This document shows positions 10,261-20,530 of a stretch of DNA of 64,000 nt, in pieces (positions within the stretch are counted from its first letter, which is position 1; each line of letters begins with the position of its first letter). Location: positions 186,001 through 250,000 of the forward strand of contig CAUZXS010005826.1 in NCBI GenBank assembly GCA_963585895.1. The letters run 5' to 3'. The translations under genes and the position numbers were made by a program. The notes beneath the pieces are model-generated. The model did no database searches. It was not told the DNA's origin and saw only the letters and a list, made by a program, of their open reading frames with translations. Origin of the DNA: Sepioteuthis lessoniana. Taxonomy: Eukaryota; Mollusca; Cephalopoda; Myopsida; Loliginidae.

Positions 10261-10463
10261 CCAACCCTACGAGATAACTCGTCAGGAATATGTATTTATT
10301 CAAACTTTTCCATTTGAATGTTTTAAAACAAAAAATGCTGAAAATGTTCCAACTTACCACTTTAAAATAAAAACACTACAAATAATCAAAACAAAGCTCT
10401 AACTAAACTATCAGCTCAAACTACACGACCCTTGAGGACAACCAAAAGTATGGTCGATAGCAC

Positions 10464-10580
10464 TTGGACAGAAGATATGGACTATTATTTGACCAACTGG
10501 ATCCCAACATAAGAAAAATAACAAAAAGACTTGAAAAATTACAATCAAAAATAAAGTGTTCCACTGTCTTTCATAAAACT

Positions 10581-10583
<3 letters not shown>
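10464..10583 (+). pseudogene. Possible N-terminal fragment of a Penelope-like element
   Basis: The open frame reads LDPNIRKITKRLEKLQSKIK followed by CSTVFHKTC before running into a TA microsatellite. The Lys-Leu-Gln-x-Lys-Ile helix followed by a Cys-containing segment resembles the N-terminal region of Penelope-like proteins. It lies about 200 bases downstream of the C-terminal relic in the same orientation, as expected for the partial tandem arrangement of these elements. The match is short and from memory of the family, so it is tentative. Confidence 0.4.

Positions 10584-10584
<1 letters not shown>

Positions 10585-10617
<33 letters not shown>
10585..10617. repeat. (TA)n microsatellite
   Basis: About 33 bases of alternating TA directly after the possible Penelope N-terminal fragment. 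Confidence 0.95.
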
Positions 10618-10622
<5 letters not shown>

Positions 10623-10682
10623 CAGTATAGCAATTTTACTTTTGTTAAAAATAGATTGGCAAAAATCTATTATTGACATGTA

Positions 10683-11058
10683 ATTTGGTTTTATGGCATA
10701 TCAATCCTTGTAGGTTATTTAATACCAAATCCTCTTTAAACATATATAATCTTTTAACACATTTTGTAAATAGCATTCTTAAATGAGCCTGAGTCCCTTT
10801 TAAAAAACAGTTAAATGGCTTCAAGCATTGTGATATAAGTCACTATTTAACATCAGTTTGCACACAGTTCATTTGATCTATAGATAGGATCTGATCAGAG
10901 TGGACCTGGAAGTAATAGCAATGAAAAGGTACTCCATATTCCCCAAAACTTCAAGTCTGGAGTCTCACCATTAGATTGTTTAATGTCATACTCAGGACAC
11001 TTGTGGGGAGGGGTCTTACCCCTCTGCAGAGATGCAGTCAGTGTATTCTATAGCCAAC
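10683..11058 (-). repeat. SINE family A copy
   Basis: The tail (TTTTATGGCATATCAATCC) is at the left and the body landmarks and a shortened head (TATAGCCAACTAAG) are at the right. Part of the body around the TACCACTCC segment is deleted. No clear target-site duplication was seen. Confidence 0.8.
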
Positions 11059-11299
11059 TAAGCTCTATCAGCACATAGCGTAGTCTAGTTTTAAATGATC
11101 TGAAGACCATTAGATATCACTTGGTGTGCTTGATGTGGGATGATCCCAAGGTGATTTGAGAACATGGCCTTGGTTACAATAGAAAGTCATGTGGTCAGAT
11201 GACATGAGGAAATTAGCTGAGAAATAACATAACTTCAGTCAGAAATGAGTGATTTCCACCAAGCTCTCATTGCTGACTTCTGGCTTGAGAGTAACAAAA
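11059..11299. other. Unassigned sequence between a SINE and a LINE end
   Basis: Somewhat GC-richer than average, with no recognised family and no open frame. It may be an unidentified repeat. Confidence 0.4.
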
Positions 11300-11810
11300 T
11301 TATCTCAAAGAGATAAAGTCAATATGTGCACAAGTTGTTGTTCATCCCAATACAGATGAGACACAAGAAAAGCAACAACAAATGAAGGACAAGAACAAAA
11401 TGGCAATACAGAAGAACGCAGGATGAGCAATAAATGGCATAGAAATAAGTAAATTAGACAACATAAATACTGAATTGGTGATATAACAGTTTGTGTCAGA
11501 TTAGATTGCTCTATCACTTGATACTGGTGGTTAGTTTTATTTAATTTTATTGACAATATTGTATTATATATCATTGGGTTTAAAAAGTTAAAGTATCTAC
11601 AGAGAGAATGATTAATATCAGCGATAAAGCACATATCATCATGTCGTTAGCACAGATATCCCTGACCCTCTCTCGCCACTTCTCCCTATCATTCATCACC
11701 TCTGGCAGGTCTTCAGGACTACATCCCGTATCCTCACATAGCTGCTGTACGTATGTTTGAGCTGGTTGTCCTGCTTTTGCTTGGCCATATGCGGGGGTCC
11801 ATCAGGCAGT
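11300..11810 (-). pseudogene. 3' end of a non-LTR retrotransposon (C-terminus of the reverse-transcriptase protein plus 3' UTR)
   Basis: On the minus strand from about 11800, one frame without stops reads GQPAQTYVQQLCEDTGCSPE, then DLPEVMNDREKWRERVRDIC. This is the familiar C-terminal signature of many invertebrate LINE proteins (R/QPxxTYVxQLxxDTG, then DRxxWRxRV). The frame closes near 11575 and an untranslated-looking stretch continues to about 11300. No reverse-transcriptase or endonuclease domain is present, so this is a 5'-truncated copy. The exact clade cannot be named from this fragment. The 109-residue frame at 11305-11634 lies mostly in the 3' UTR and is not a gene. Confidence 0.75.
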
Positions 11811-11892
11811 ATAAATTAAAACCAATTATAAAATCATTTGTCTTTACTTCTGAGAGGCAGGTTGATAATTTATAGAGTATTTAGAATGTTGT

Positions 11893-11945
11893 CTTCATCT
11901 TTGTTATATTCACAAAGTTTTGACTGATGAAGATTATCCTATCCT
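11893..11945 (-). repeat. Short segment shared with 15360-15415
   Basis: The reverse complement carries TTTGTGAATATAACAAAGAT followed by GAAGACAA. This parallels GTTGTGAATATAATAGCAAC followed by AATGAAGACAA in the plus-strand element ending near 15415. Both are preceded by a CATCAG motif. It is probably a fragment of one dispersed element. Confidence 0.5.
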
Positions 11946-12074
11946 GTTTTTATAACTTGCTCAGTGCAAGGATTCAGGTCTTCTGTGTATCGAAAGGCAG
12001 CCTTCAGACAGTACCTTAACTAACTCCCACCATCCATATACTGTAAAGAAAGGAATCTTTCTATGCCTACAACA

Positions 12075-12700
12075 TTGAGCCATTAGTAGTGACAGCAGAT
12101 GCGTGTCAAGAAATATATTTTTTAAGAAACAACCTCCATCACAACTACCAAGAGAGCATATCAAACTGCAAGAAATCTGGATCATACGACAAAGCAGTAC
12201 CCAAAAACATACCAGTCAGTCTGCCCCATGTTAGAGAGCAAGCCAAGAAGATTCAAGAGATATGTGATCCATATCTCAAGAAAATATTCAGGAGTAGAAC
12301 AACTCTTCAAAAATCTCTTCCCACTCAACAGAATAGAACATGACCAAGAATTGTGTGCACTCCATTCTGAACAGTTGTGGTAAAGTCTACAAAGGCAACA
12401 CATGGCACCCACTAAAAGTAAGGCTAGAAGAACATTGAAAAGCAGTATGTTCAGGTGAATTGTGAAGTTGGGTATGGCAGACCATATGGAAAGAAAAGGA
12501 AAACCCTCTGTCCTTATGAGAAAGTTAAAGTGAGAGAGAGAGAGGAGATAGAGAGGGAAGAACATTGGAGAATAAGATGTCTTAAAGCAGTACATATGTT
12601 GGGCTACAGTGACCTGTTGAGCAGACCAAGTATAGAGATGAATACAATATGGGAACCAATAATCAAAAAATCTATGAGAAAGAGAAAAAAATTGCAATAC
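12075..12700 (+). pseudogene. Second Penelope-like element relic, different family, GIY-YIG end
   Basis: A first frame (12089-12343) carries LPHVREQAKKIQEICDPY and FRSRTTLQKS, the connector before the nuclease domain. A frameshift follows, then NCVHSILNSCGKVYKG and HPLKVRLEEH (about 12350-12450), the GIY-YIG nuclease start with its Tyr and Arg-x-x-x-Glu-type positions. Stops follow, then another frame reads EEHWRIRCLKAVHMLGYSDL and the tail SIEMNTIWEPIIKK (about 12560-12680). Its motifs differ from the relic at 9285-10260, so it is a separate lineage. Frameshifts and stops make it inactive. The 171-residue minus-strand frame over it is an antisense shadow. Confidence 0.8.
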
Positions 12701-12935
12701 ATGTTAAGTAGATTTGGGCAGTTTGGCAATTTATATTCCAGTATCGGTTTTTTCCTCCCATAATAACACAGTTTTCGGTTTTTAATTTAGTATTTTTGCT
12801 TTCTAAGGAAGCCATTCATTTTCTTGCATAGTGATAGCATTTCGAGGCGATATCTGATTTCGTTTGAGATTGACAAATTTATAACTTAGTCTGTTCAACT
12901 CGCAAGTTCTTGTGTATTTCTGGCCCAATCTCAAA

Positions 12936-12937
<2 letters not shown>

Positions 12938-13021
<84 letters not shown>
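12938..13021. repeat. (TA)n microsatellite, about 84 bp
   Basis: One of the longest uninterrupted TA tracts in the window. It is self-complementary and able to form a cruciform. Confidence 0.95.
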
Positions 13022-13024
<3 letters not shown>

Positions 13025-14337
13025 TGGAAAGAAAATAAATCTGTAATTTGTATGTGCTTTTATTCATTGAATTTTTTTTTTTTTTTTTAAACACTTCACA
13101 TCTAGTTAAAACAGTATTTTGCTTCAAACAGCCGAAAATCCAAAATATGATTTTCTTAGATTTTTTTTTTTTTAGATGTTACTTTGTTTTGCAAAATCAA
13201 AGTGACCAATCTTTATCAATGTTCTTGAAATTATACACTCAATTAGAAGACACCTTAAACTACAACCAGGAAGATACTCATCTCTTCTGACTTCCAAAAT
13301 TATAAAGTAAGCAAGAAAAAGAGCAATGTCTCATTTATAGATGGTCTCAGAATTATTTCAATATATAATGTGTGAAATTTTGATAAGGTTTTAAGGTCAG
13401 GATTTTTGTGAAACTTGCAGTTTTTTTTTGGGGGGGGGGGCTTAAATTACAAACTAAAAAAAAAAAAAAAAGTGAACGGCTTTTTCATTTGTTCTTTCAA
13501 GCTAAATGAAGAAAAGAAAAGGGGGAGAAAAAAAAAATTGTAAAATATCTTTCCATTTTTTAAAAGAATTTTGTCGGTCATTGTTGTGCATAAGGGCTCA
13601 ATATTTGGTTTTAAGTAAGGGTGATAAAAAATCTCAAGACATGCGTAAAAACCAGTGCAATTGAAAACCGCAGATCAAGATGGGTAATAAAGTAGGGATT
13701 GCTCACCTAAAGTCAGTTTTTAGGCTTTAAAAAGTAATTTAGTCAGAATTCATGACTTAGATTAAAGCTTATTAAACTTTCGAATAAACTGTCAACTATA
13801 AATAACTACCATATTTATTAACAAAATGGGAAAATACCAAAGAAATCATTGCATTAATAATCTATATTTGGGTCTTTGGACAACACATTTGCAAAAGAAA
13901 ATGGTATCACTTTCTAGAAATTAGTTTGTGTGTCTTAACCCCTCATGTTTAAAATAAATATGGCAATTCTTTTCTGATATGCCAGTCAACTGTTATTGGG
14001 GTTTTGCAAATAAATTTCTTAAAGAAAATCAGTTATTTTCCGCCCCCTAAATGAATTTAGCTTTTTATCTAGCAAATAACCTAAAATTAGATAAGCTTTT
14101 AATTTCATTTTTAAAACGTGTATATATTTCCAAATCTGCGAATATCACCGGTTTTTTTTTAAGATACATATTTTAAAACTGAAATTAAAAGTCATTATTT
14201 TGATGTATAATTTTAAATGTATTCGCTAGATAGAACCATAAAGATATTGGTAAAAATAAAATGAATTATTTTCCTTGCTTAGAATTTTATAGGCAGAACA
14301 CCACCGAACACTAGCAGCTAAAAAAACAATTTTTTGG

Positions 14338-14372
<35 letters not shown>

Positions 14373-15139
14373 CTTGCCGTTTTGAAAATATACACATTTT
14401 GAAAGTGAAATTAAGAGCCATTTTAATTATTCTTGAGGAGCATTCCTAGATAAGGGAATTTATTTAAATAAAAATTAAAAAATTAAAATTTAAAAAAAAA
14501 AAAAATCATTTTTCTTAACTTTATTTTATGTGAGCATAAAGGTTACCAGAAAACAATTACCCTTACCAAAAATCTGACTTCATAAAATCCAACATTACGG
14601 CAAAATGAGCAATTTTATTTTTATTTTTACACTCGTAATTTAGTTAATTTAATTTTACCACAACAAGTATTTTTTGAAAACTGAAACAAATAGATTTCAG
14701 ATATCATGTATTTTTCTATTTGAAAACATTCTAGGATATGAAAGATTTCCAAGTGGCATATCTGGCATATTTTTTCTTCCTTTCCTTTGTAAACAAATAG
14801 ATTTCACATTTACTTCCTAAAATTAGTCAAATTTTTTAATCATTTTTGTTGAATCTTTTCCTCTTACAATGGTATAAATGTTGATAATATTTTATTTCAT
14901 TAAAATCTGAAAGTCTTCTACAACAGCATTTCCTTGGATATGATCACTCACTAGTGATAGCACTAAAATGAAATTTCGTTAAAAATTTAATGCAGTTTCA
15001 CAGTGTAAAGCTGAAATCAAGTTGTTTTTTTTTTGGTCTAACCACCCATATCTAGTGTTAAAGTAAAAAAAATCATATGTAAGTTTTGTCTCAACTGTTA
15101 AAGAGATTAAATCTAAGTCCAAAAATTCACTTAATTTTT
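13022..15139. other. AT-rich non-coding DNA with A-, T- and G-runs
   Basis: No exon-like frame or SINE copy was seen. A weak motif (GAAATTAA(A/G)AG(T/C)CATT with a downstream TAGATA) recurs near 14180 and 14405, hinting at an old AT-rich repeat. The stretch holds a G-run near 13430, A-runs near 13457 and 14342, and an A-rich patch near 14490. Confidence 0.4.
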
Positions 15140-15415
15140 CACCAGGACACATAGCACAATGGATAGAAGCATTTGGGTGAACAGTATTTCTAAGTGAAAT
15201 CATCTGGAGGTTACAGGTTCACTCCCAACTCCAGGAATTCTTACTATAGCTTAACACTTTTACCCCGTTATGGTAAAACAGAATTAGGACCATGGATTAA
15301 ATAAAAGGTTAGGTTCCAAGTTCCGTGTGGGCACCCGAGTTCAACATGAAGTCTGAAGAATACATCAGCCGAAATGTTGTGAATATAATAGCAACAATGA
15401 AGACAATAGTCCGAA
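15140..15415 (+). repeat. tRNA-headed dispersed element of unrecognised family
   Basis: An A-box-like TAGCACAATGG near 15151 and a B-box-like GGTTCACTCCC near 15217 suggest a tRNA-derived head. The spacing is longer than in a tRNA gene, as in tRNA-derived SINEs with small insertions. The body ends with the CATCAGCCGAAATGTTGTGA segment near 15365 and AATGAAGACAATAGTCCG, also found in part at 11893-11945. Where the element ends is uncertain. Confidence 0.45.
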
Positions 15416-15689
15416 TCTTCTAAATGATAAAAAATGTCTATCAAATCATTTCATGCTTTTCCAATAAAGCAATACCACATTCTAAACAAATTGAAAGTAT
15501 TAAAAAGGAATGGTGCCTTGAATCCGGTTTACATTATAAAAGATGAAAGTATATATTCTCCAGGTTTAGGGAATTTTTCATAATATAAATCAGATACCAT
15601 TTTATATTCCATACCTATACCACCCTCTTGTAACAATTCTTAAGCATGTAGTTAGTACCTGATGATCAAGAAATTTTAAAACTTTTGAT
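15416..15689. other. AT-rich non-coding DNA
   Basis: No recognisable feature between the tRNA-headed element and the A2 copy. Confidence 0.4.
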
Positions 15690-16992
15690 TGATTGATATT
15701 ATATATCAACCTGTCCATGGTTATTTTATACCTAAAGATTAGGAAATAGTATACATTGTACTTTTACATTTTTCTGTGAGTAGTTAAGAGTTTTTTTGTA
15801 CAGTTATACAATATGAAGTATTCCTATCCAATATAAATAATTTGCACAGAGATGCATGGCTTCAAGTACTCCTATCTAGTATTATAATACCAACAATTAT
15901 GTGGTCTCGAGTAACCACTTCAATTTAATAATATCATTTGTTTGCACATAGTTATATGGTTTTAATGATTGTTTTATGGCACATCAACTATTATAGGTTA
16001 TTTAATGCAAAATCCTGTTCACATACAAAAATATGATTCGTAAACATTTTTAAATGAGCTCAAGCTCATTTTTCATATAGAAATACTTGAAACTATTTAC
16101 TAATCATTTGTTTGCCCACAGTTAAATAGTTTCCAGTATTGCTATGTAAGTCAAAGATGAATCATTTGTTTGCAGTCAAATGATTCCAAGTATTGTTATG
16201 TATCACTAACAATTCAATCAAACATCAGTCATTTGTTTATACACAGTTAAATGATCAGTTCTATTTCTAACAATTCAACTGAGCATAAATCATTTGTTTA
16301 CACAGTTTAAAAATGTACAATACTTTTATTTGACCCATGGATAGGACCAGATTAGACCTGGGAGCAATGGCAATGAAGGGGTACTCCATATTCCCCCAAG
16401 CTCCAAGACTGGAGCCTCACCATCAGATGGTTTAGTATCATATACAGGACACTCGTGATGCCTCTGTTTGGCATGCGTGGGGGGGTCTCATCCCTCAGCA
16501 GAGATACAGTCACTATATTTTACAGCCCCAGCCAACTAGGCTCATATGGTCTTAAGTATTCTATATAATTAATAATAACCTGGTTTCAAATAATTATTTC
16601 TATTTAATAATAGTCATTTGCTTGCATACAGTTTTATGGTTTTAAGCAATTAATAAATAATCTTTAGTAAACAATTGTAGCTTCAAAGTAATTGTTGATA
16701 CAAACAATTTACAAATTGTTATATGACATCAAGTCCTTCCATCAAATACAATTTTTTGACAGATCTCTATTTGGTCAATAGAAGGGACTAAGAAGCACAT
16801 CCACTTTGGGTTAGAGTAGACCTGAGAGTCATGGCAATTAAGGGGTGATTCACACTCTCCAGAGTTGAAGCCTTACCACCAGATACAGTTTCGTGTCACA
16901 TCAAGGACACTCTTCTTTGAAAGCAGGGGGTGGGGGTCTTACCTATCTGCAGGGAGATATATTTAGCATATTCTTAGCCCTGCAAACAAGGT
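15690..16992 (-). repeat. SINE variant A2 copy, split by a family A insertion
   Basis: The left end (TTGATTGATTGATATTATAT) is the A2 tail with its terminal AATC-type repeats. Internal subrepeats of the TTTGTTTGCACATAGTTAT type follow to 15965, resume at 16544, and lead into a diverged A body (GTAGACCTGAGAGTCATGGC) and head near 16990. Family A at 15966-16543 interrupts it. Confidence 0.8.
15966..16543 (-). repeat. SINE family A copy nested in A2, 12-bp duplication
   Basis: ATATGGTTTTAA at 15954-15965 and ATATGGTCTTAA at 16544-16555 form a target-site duplication with one mismatch. The copy is complete from tail to head and has several internal subrepeats. Confidence 0.85.
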
Positions 16993-17019
16993 ATTGGGAA
17001 ACCTAGTTACACCATATGG

Positions 17020-17235
17020 TTCCAATTTCTGTGATTGGAGATTTTATTATATATCTTTTTTTTTTTGTTAGTCCAAAAAGAAAAAAAGATAAATACTTCA
17101 AAATGAATAGGTCTACTCAGAGATTAGTATTTAAGAATTATTTCATTCTTACATACATGCAAGTTTCCAGCTGCTGCTTTTGTCAGAGAACATGCGGCAC
17201 AAGGCCAGAGGAATGGGGCACACAATGAGACTAAC
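17020..17235 (-). repeat. SINE family B-like copy, degraded, long-tailed form
   Basis: On the minus strand, GTGAGTTAGTCTCATTGTGT near 17230 replaces the B-box of family B. CCCCATTC and GGCCTTGTGCCGCATG follow, then a tail TTCTCTGACAAAAGCAGCAG not found in the short B copies but shared with 55420-55520. Confidence 0.6.
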
Positions 17236-17440
17236 TCACTTGTTTAGGTACAGAAGTTAATACATGTACGTTAAATTCCATACTTGCATTGGGCCTGCTA
17301 CCAACTGAGAGGTATATTATTGGTCCAACGTAAAGTTAGGCGGGTTTCGATCCCAGCTTGAAGCATTTTACGTGTCTAGCCACATTGAAGAGTTGTGATA
17401 CAATGAAACTGTCTGTGGATGACATTTTACATGGTGGTAT
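17236..17440. other. tRNA-like fragments, unassigned
   Basis: A B-box-like GGGTTTCGATCCC occurs near 17343 and a CCAACTGAG (reverse A-box-like) near 17293. They have opposite orientations, so this is not a tRNA gene. It may be a rearranged SINE head. Confidence 0.3.
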
Positions 17441-17449
17441 CTGTGACCC

Positions 17450-18211
17450 CAGGTTTGGTTTGGTGGGTTTTATGGCATATCAACCTTTGTAGGTTATTTA
17501 ATGCTAAATCCATTTTATGTAAATAATCAGTTCTATCTAAAACAATTCAGTTTAGCATGAGTATACAGTTTAATTGTCAAAAATATTTCTATTTCAAACT
17601 ATTCAAGCAGTTATATATAACAATTCAGTTCAGTGTAAGTACAGTTTCAATGTCAAAAATAGTTTAAGTTAAAACAATTCAGTTTAGCAAAAGCACACAG
17701 TTTAAATGTAAGTACAGTTTAATTGCAAAAAACATTTCTATTTCGAGCTATTCAGTTTAGTCGAGCAATTCCACTTTAGTTAATTCAGTTTAGTAAAAGT
17801 ACAGTTTACATACAGTTACATGTCAGAACAGTTCTATGTTAAACAATTCAGTTTAGTGTAAATACAGTCTCAATGTCAAAAAACAGTTCTATTTGAAATA
17901 ATTCAGTTTAGCACAAGCATGCAGTTCAAATGTAAGCATGGTTCAATTGTAAAAAACATTTCTATTTCAAGATATTCAGTTTAGCATAAGTATGCCGTTA
18001 GTTCTATTTAACCCATAGATAGGGCCCTATCAGGTGCTACCACGCCAGGCCAGATTGGACCTGGGAGCAATAGCAATGAAGGGGTGCTCTGTATTCATCA
18101 AGACTCCATCATCAAACTGTTTAGTGTCATATCCAGGACACTCGGTTTTTTTTTTGGGGGGGGGGTCTTACCCCTCTGCAGAGGTGCAGTCAGTCTATTC
18201 TACAGCCCCAA
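17450..18211 (-). repeat. SINE family A copy, long form, 9-bp duplication
   Basis: CTGTGACCC occurs at 17441-17449 and 18212-18220. The copy has one of the largest arrays of internal subrepeats in the window (about 17520-17990, units built on CAATTCAGTTTAGCATAAGTA). The extreme head is missing after TACAGCCCCAA. Frames at 18034-18297 and 18084-18311 are repeat-derived. Confidence 0.9.
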
Positions 18212-18233
18212 CTGTGACCCAAGGTTTAATGCT

Positions 18234-18258
18234 CTGTGTGTGTGTGTGTGTGTGTGTA
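18234..18258. repeat. (TG)n microsatellite
   Basis: About 25 bases of alternating TG, 14 bases beyond the right target-site duplication of the A copy. Confidence 0.95.
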
Positions 18259-18310
18259 TATTATGCACAAATATGTCCTCAGAAGGTTCCATTATGAAAA
18301 GAGTGAACTA

Positions 18311-18941
18311 AACAATGAAATCTTATGTTATGCCAGAACAAATGTTATCTGGTTTATTTCCTGAAATAAATAAATCCCATAAGATATTCAGGATTGCATG
18401 TCTTGTGACAAGATTTGTTTTTTTAACTACAGCATTTTACCTTTAGTTTTCTTTTCAGGATTTATTGAAAATTCATGGTAACAAAAACTTCATGATATAT
18501 TACACAATGTAACGAGTTTTGTACTTGTGTAGTATGTATTGCTTCTTGATTGTAAACATATAGAAAAATGGTGATTATTCCTTTCAAACTGCTTTTGTAC
18601 CATATTACAATTTTTCTTCCTGGATAGTATTTACTGTTTCCTAATTTCTTAAGTTGTAAAAGTATTGAAAATGGTCATTATTCCCTTAAAACTGCTTTTG
18701 TGCTCTGAACTATCAAACAACGGTTTTTTGGGGTTTTTTTTTTTTAATTTTTTTAAAATGCAAAAACCGTTATTTGTTGTACATCTCACCAACCAGACAA
18801 GTACCTGAAAAGGTACATTTTCATTTACATGAGGTCTGAATAAAACACCCTATCAAAATTTACATGTATTTTATACTAACATTGAACAAATATGTTTATA
18901 AAGTTTTAAAAAATTCTTTATCAGCTACTCAAATACTGAAT
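18311..18941. other. AT-rich non-coding DNA
   Basis: A motif (ATGGT(G/C)ATTATTCC(T/C)TT(C/A)AAACTGCTTTTGT) recurs near 18570 and 18670, a diverged direct repeat of about 100 bases. No gene was recognised. Confidence 0.45.
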
Positions 18942-19118
18942 CTACCTGAAATGGTCTGGGGGAGGTGGGGAGACAACGCCTCAGGTGGTATAATGGTTAG
19001 CAAGCTAGACAAGCAATCTTTCACAAGTAAGTTAGAGTCTCACTAGGTGCCTCATTTATGTGGCCTTCTGCCACATCTAAACAAGAAGCTTAGTAAATTA
19101 CTACCTGGAAGGGTCTGG
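18942..19118 (+). repeat. SINE family B copy with 18-bp duplication
   Basis: The element proper is about 18960-19100, between CTACCTGAAATGGTCTGG (18942-18959) and CTACCTGGAAGGGTCTGG (19101-19118), a duplication with two mismatches. It has an A-box-like TGGTATAATGG, a degraded B-box (AAGTTAGAGTCTC), and the tail AAGCTTAGTAAATTA. The long duplication indicates LINE-mediated insertion. Confidence 0.9.
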
Positions 19119-20030
19119 AAAATTAAAATTTCGTTATCCTCATCACAAAAGCCAAGTTTGAAGAGAAAAATAGAACTTTCTTTTCATTTATTTGCTTTAG
19201 GCATGAACAATTAAGAAATGATACTTTTTCAGAAACAAAAGAAAGGTAAACATTACTACATAGTGTTATAAGTACAATGTAATAGTAAAATTACTTAAAT
19301 ACTATTGTCATCTTTGTTGTACAGGTTAAACATACGCATAATAAATGAATAATATTCATAAATATAGAATTGTTGAATGGTATATTAAAAATAAAACAAA
19401 ATCTCTAAGGGAGGCAAAAAAATGAAATTTATTAAAATCTTCCAAAAAATGAAATAAATAAAAATCAAACAGCTTGAATTGGAAGGGAAACACAGAACAA
19501 ACAAAAATCAATGCAGTTGGTACTTGTTACCATGGTAACCAGTTGCAACAAGACTTGAAACAGCCAGATTCTCATCCTCTTCATCATCTGCACATTCCTA
19601 TCATTCATCGATTACTATCACCTCCTACTATCTTCATAAATTTGTTGAGTTTTTAAAATACACAAAAGTCAATATTTCTAACGTTGCTTGTTTCATGTGT
19701 AAATTGATTCTGGAAGTCTCAAATTCTATTTTCCCTCATTTTGCAACAAATATTATTTATATTTGTTCAATCTTTCACCCAATAAATGAATCTGAAGAAA
19801 TATTGCTACCAATGCATTGGACTAAGCTAAGTTTGGCACAAGGTAAACAATCAGAGTACCTAATGAAGAAACCAAATCAATAATTTGTTAGATTAGTTAA
19901 AAGACTAGAAAGAAATAGTGATTTTGCTAACTCTTAAAATCACAGGTGCCTCCCTCAGATGAAAGTAGCTGAAAATGTAAATTGTTATCTATTTCACAGC
20001 CTGTTAAATAAGATTTTAATGTTTTATACA
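19119..20030. other. AT-rich non-coding DNA
   Basis: Two 60-residue-class frames (19474-19656 and 19695-19883) have no recognisable content. No repeat copy was identified. Confidence 0.4.
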
Positions 20031-20034
20031 CTTT

Positions 20035-20255
20035 ATCCAACTCCACCATTACAAACAGAAAGTGACACAAGGCCAATTTTTAAATGAAAAACTGCTGGTT
20101 CAAATTCAGTTTTCATTCTCCGAGGAAAAAGTCTGACCTATTTACCCACAAATTCATGGCTTTCTCAAGGATATTAGTGTAAATTAAAACAAATAGCTCC
20201 ATCCAAGATTTGAACTGATTGGTAGTTTTATTTCCTATGACAATTATTGCATGGT
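20035..20255 (-). repeat. SINE family S copy
   Basis: Read on the minus strand, the head near 20255 (CATGCAATAATTGTCATAGG) is followed by AGTTCAAATCTTGGATGG, which is the B-box region. The ATATCCTTGAG core follows, then the S body and an AAAATTGGCCTTGTGTCAC tail start near 20065. Confidence 0.75.
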
Positions 20256-20279
20256 AACATTTGATAGACATGAAGTAAA

Positions 20280-20530
20280 GTTGGCGACCGTAGTCGAGGG
20301 TGACTCAAAGGCTCCCTTTTCAATAGCTACTACACAGAGGTAGGGGAGGATGCAACTCCTTTCTCTGGATTGCTTCACTTTACTTTTGATCTACACCATA
20401 TAATGCTGAGTGTTAAGCAAGGACATATCAAGTACCATTTTTTGAGTCTTTGGTATGACTCAACCTGGGATTGAACCCCAGTCTGCTGGACCATTGGCAA
20501 ACACTACTCATTAGGCCAATGGCTCAGTGG
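20280..20530 (-). repeat. SINE family T copy
   Basis: On the minus strand, TGGCCTAATGAGTAG (A-box-like) and GGGGTTCAATCCC (B-box) form the tRNA-like head at the right end. The body ends in a GTCGCCAAC tail at the left. Two more copies lie at 49264-49565 and 51285-51512. Confidence 0.8.

Noticed and set aside
12182..12697. 171-residue minus-strand frame, the longest outside satellites
   Set aside because: It lies antisense to a clear Penelope-like relic that explains the sequence on the plus strand.
15355..15400. Hammerhead-ribozyme-like CTGA...GAAA arrangement
   Set aside because: The first core box reads CTGAAGA and not CTGATGA, the GAAA box is followed by T, and stems could not be built with confidence.
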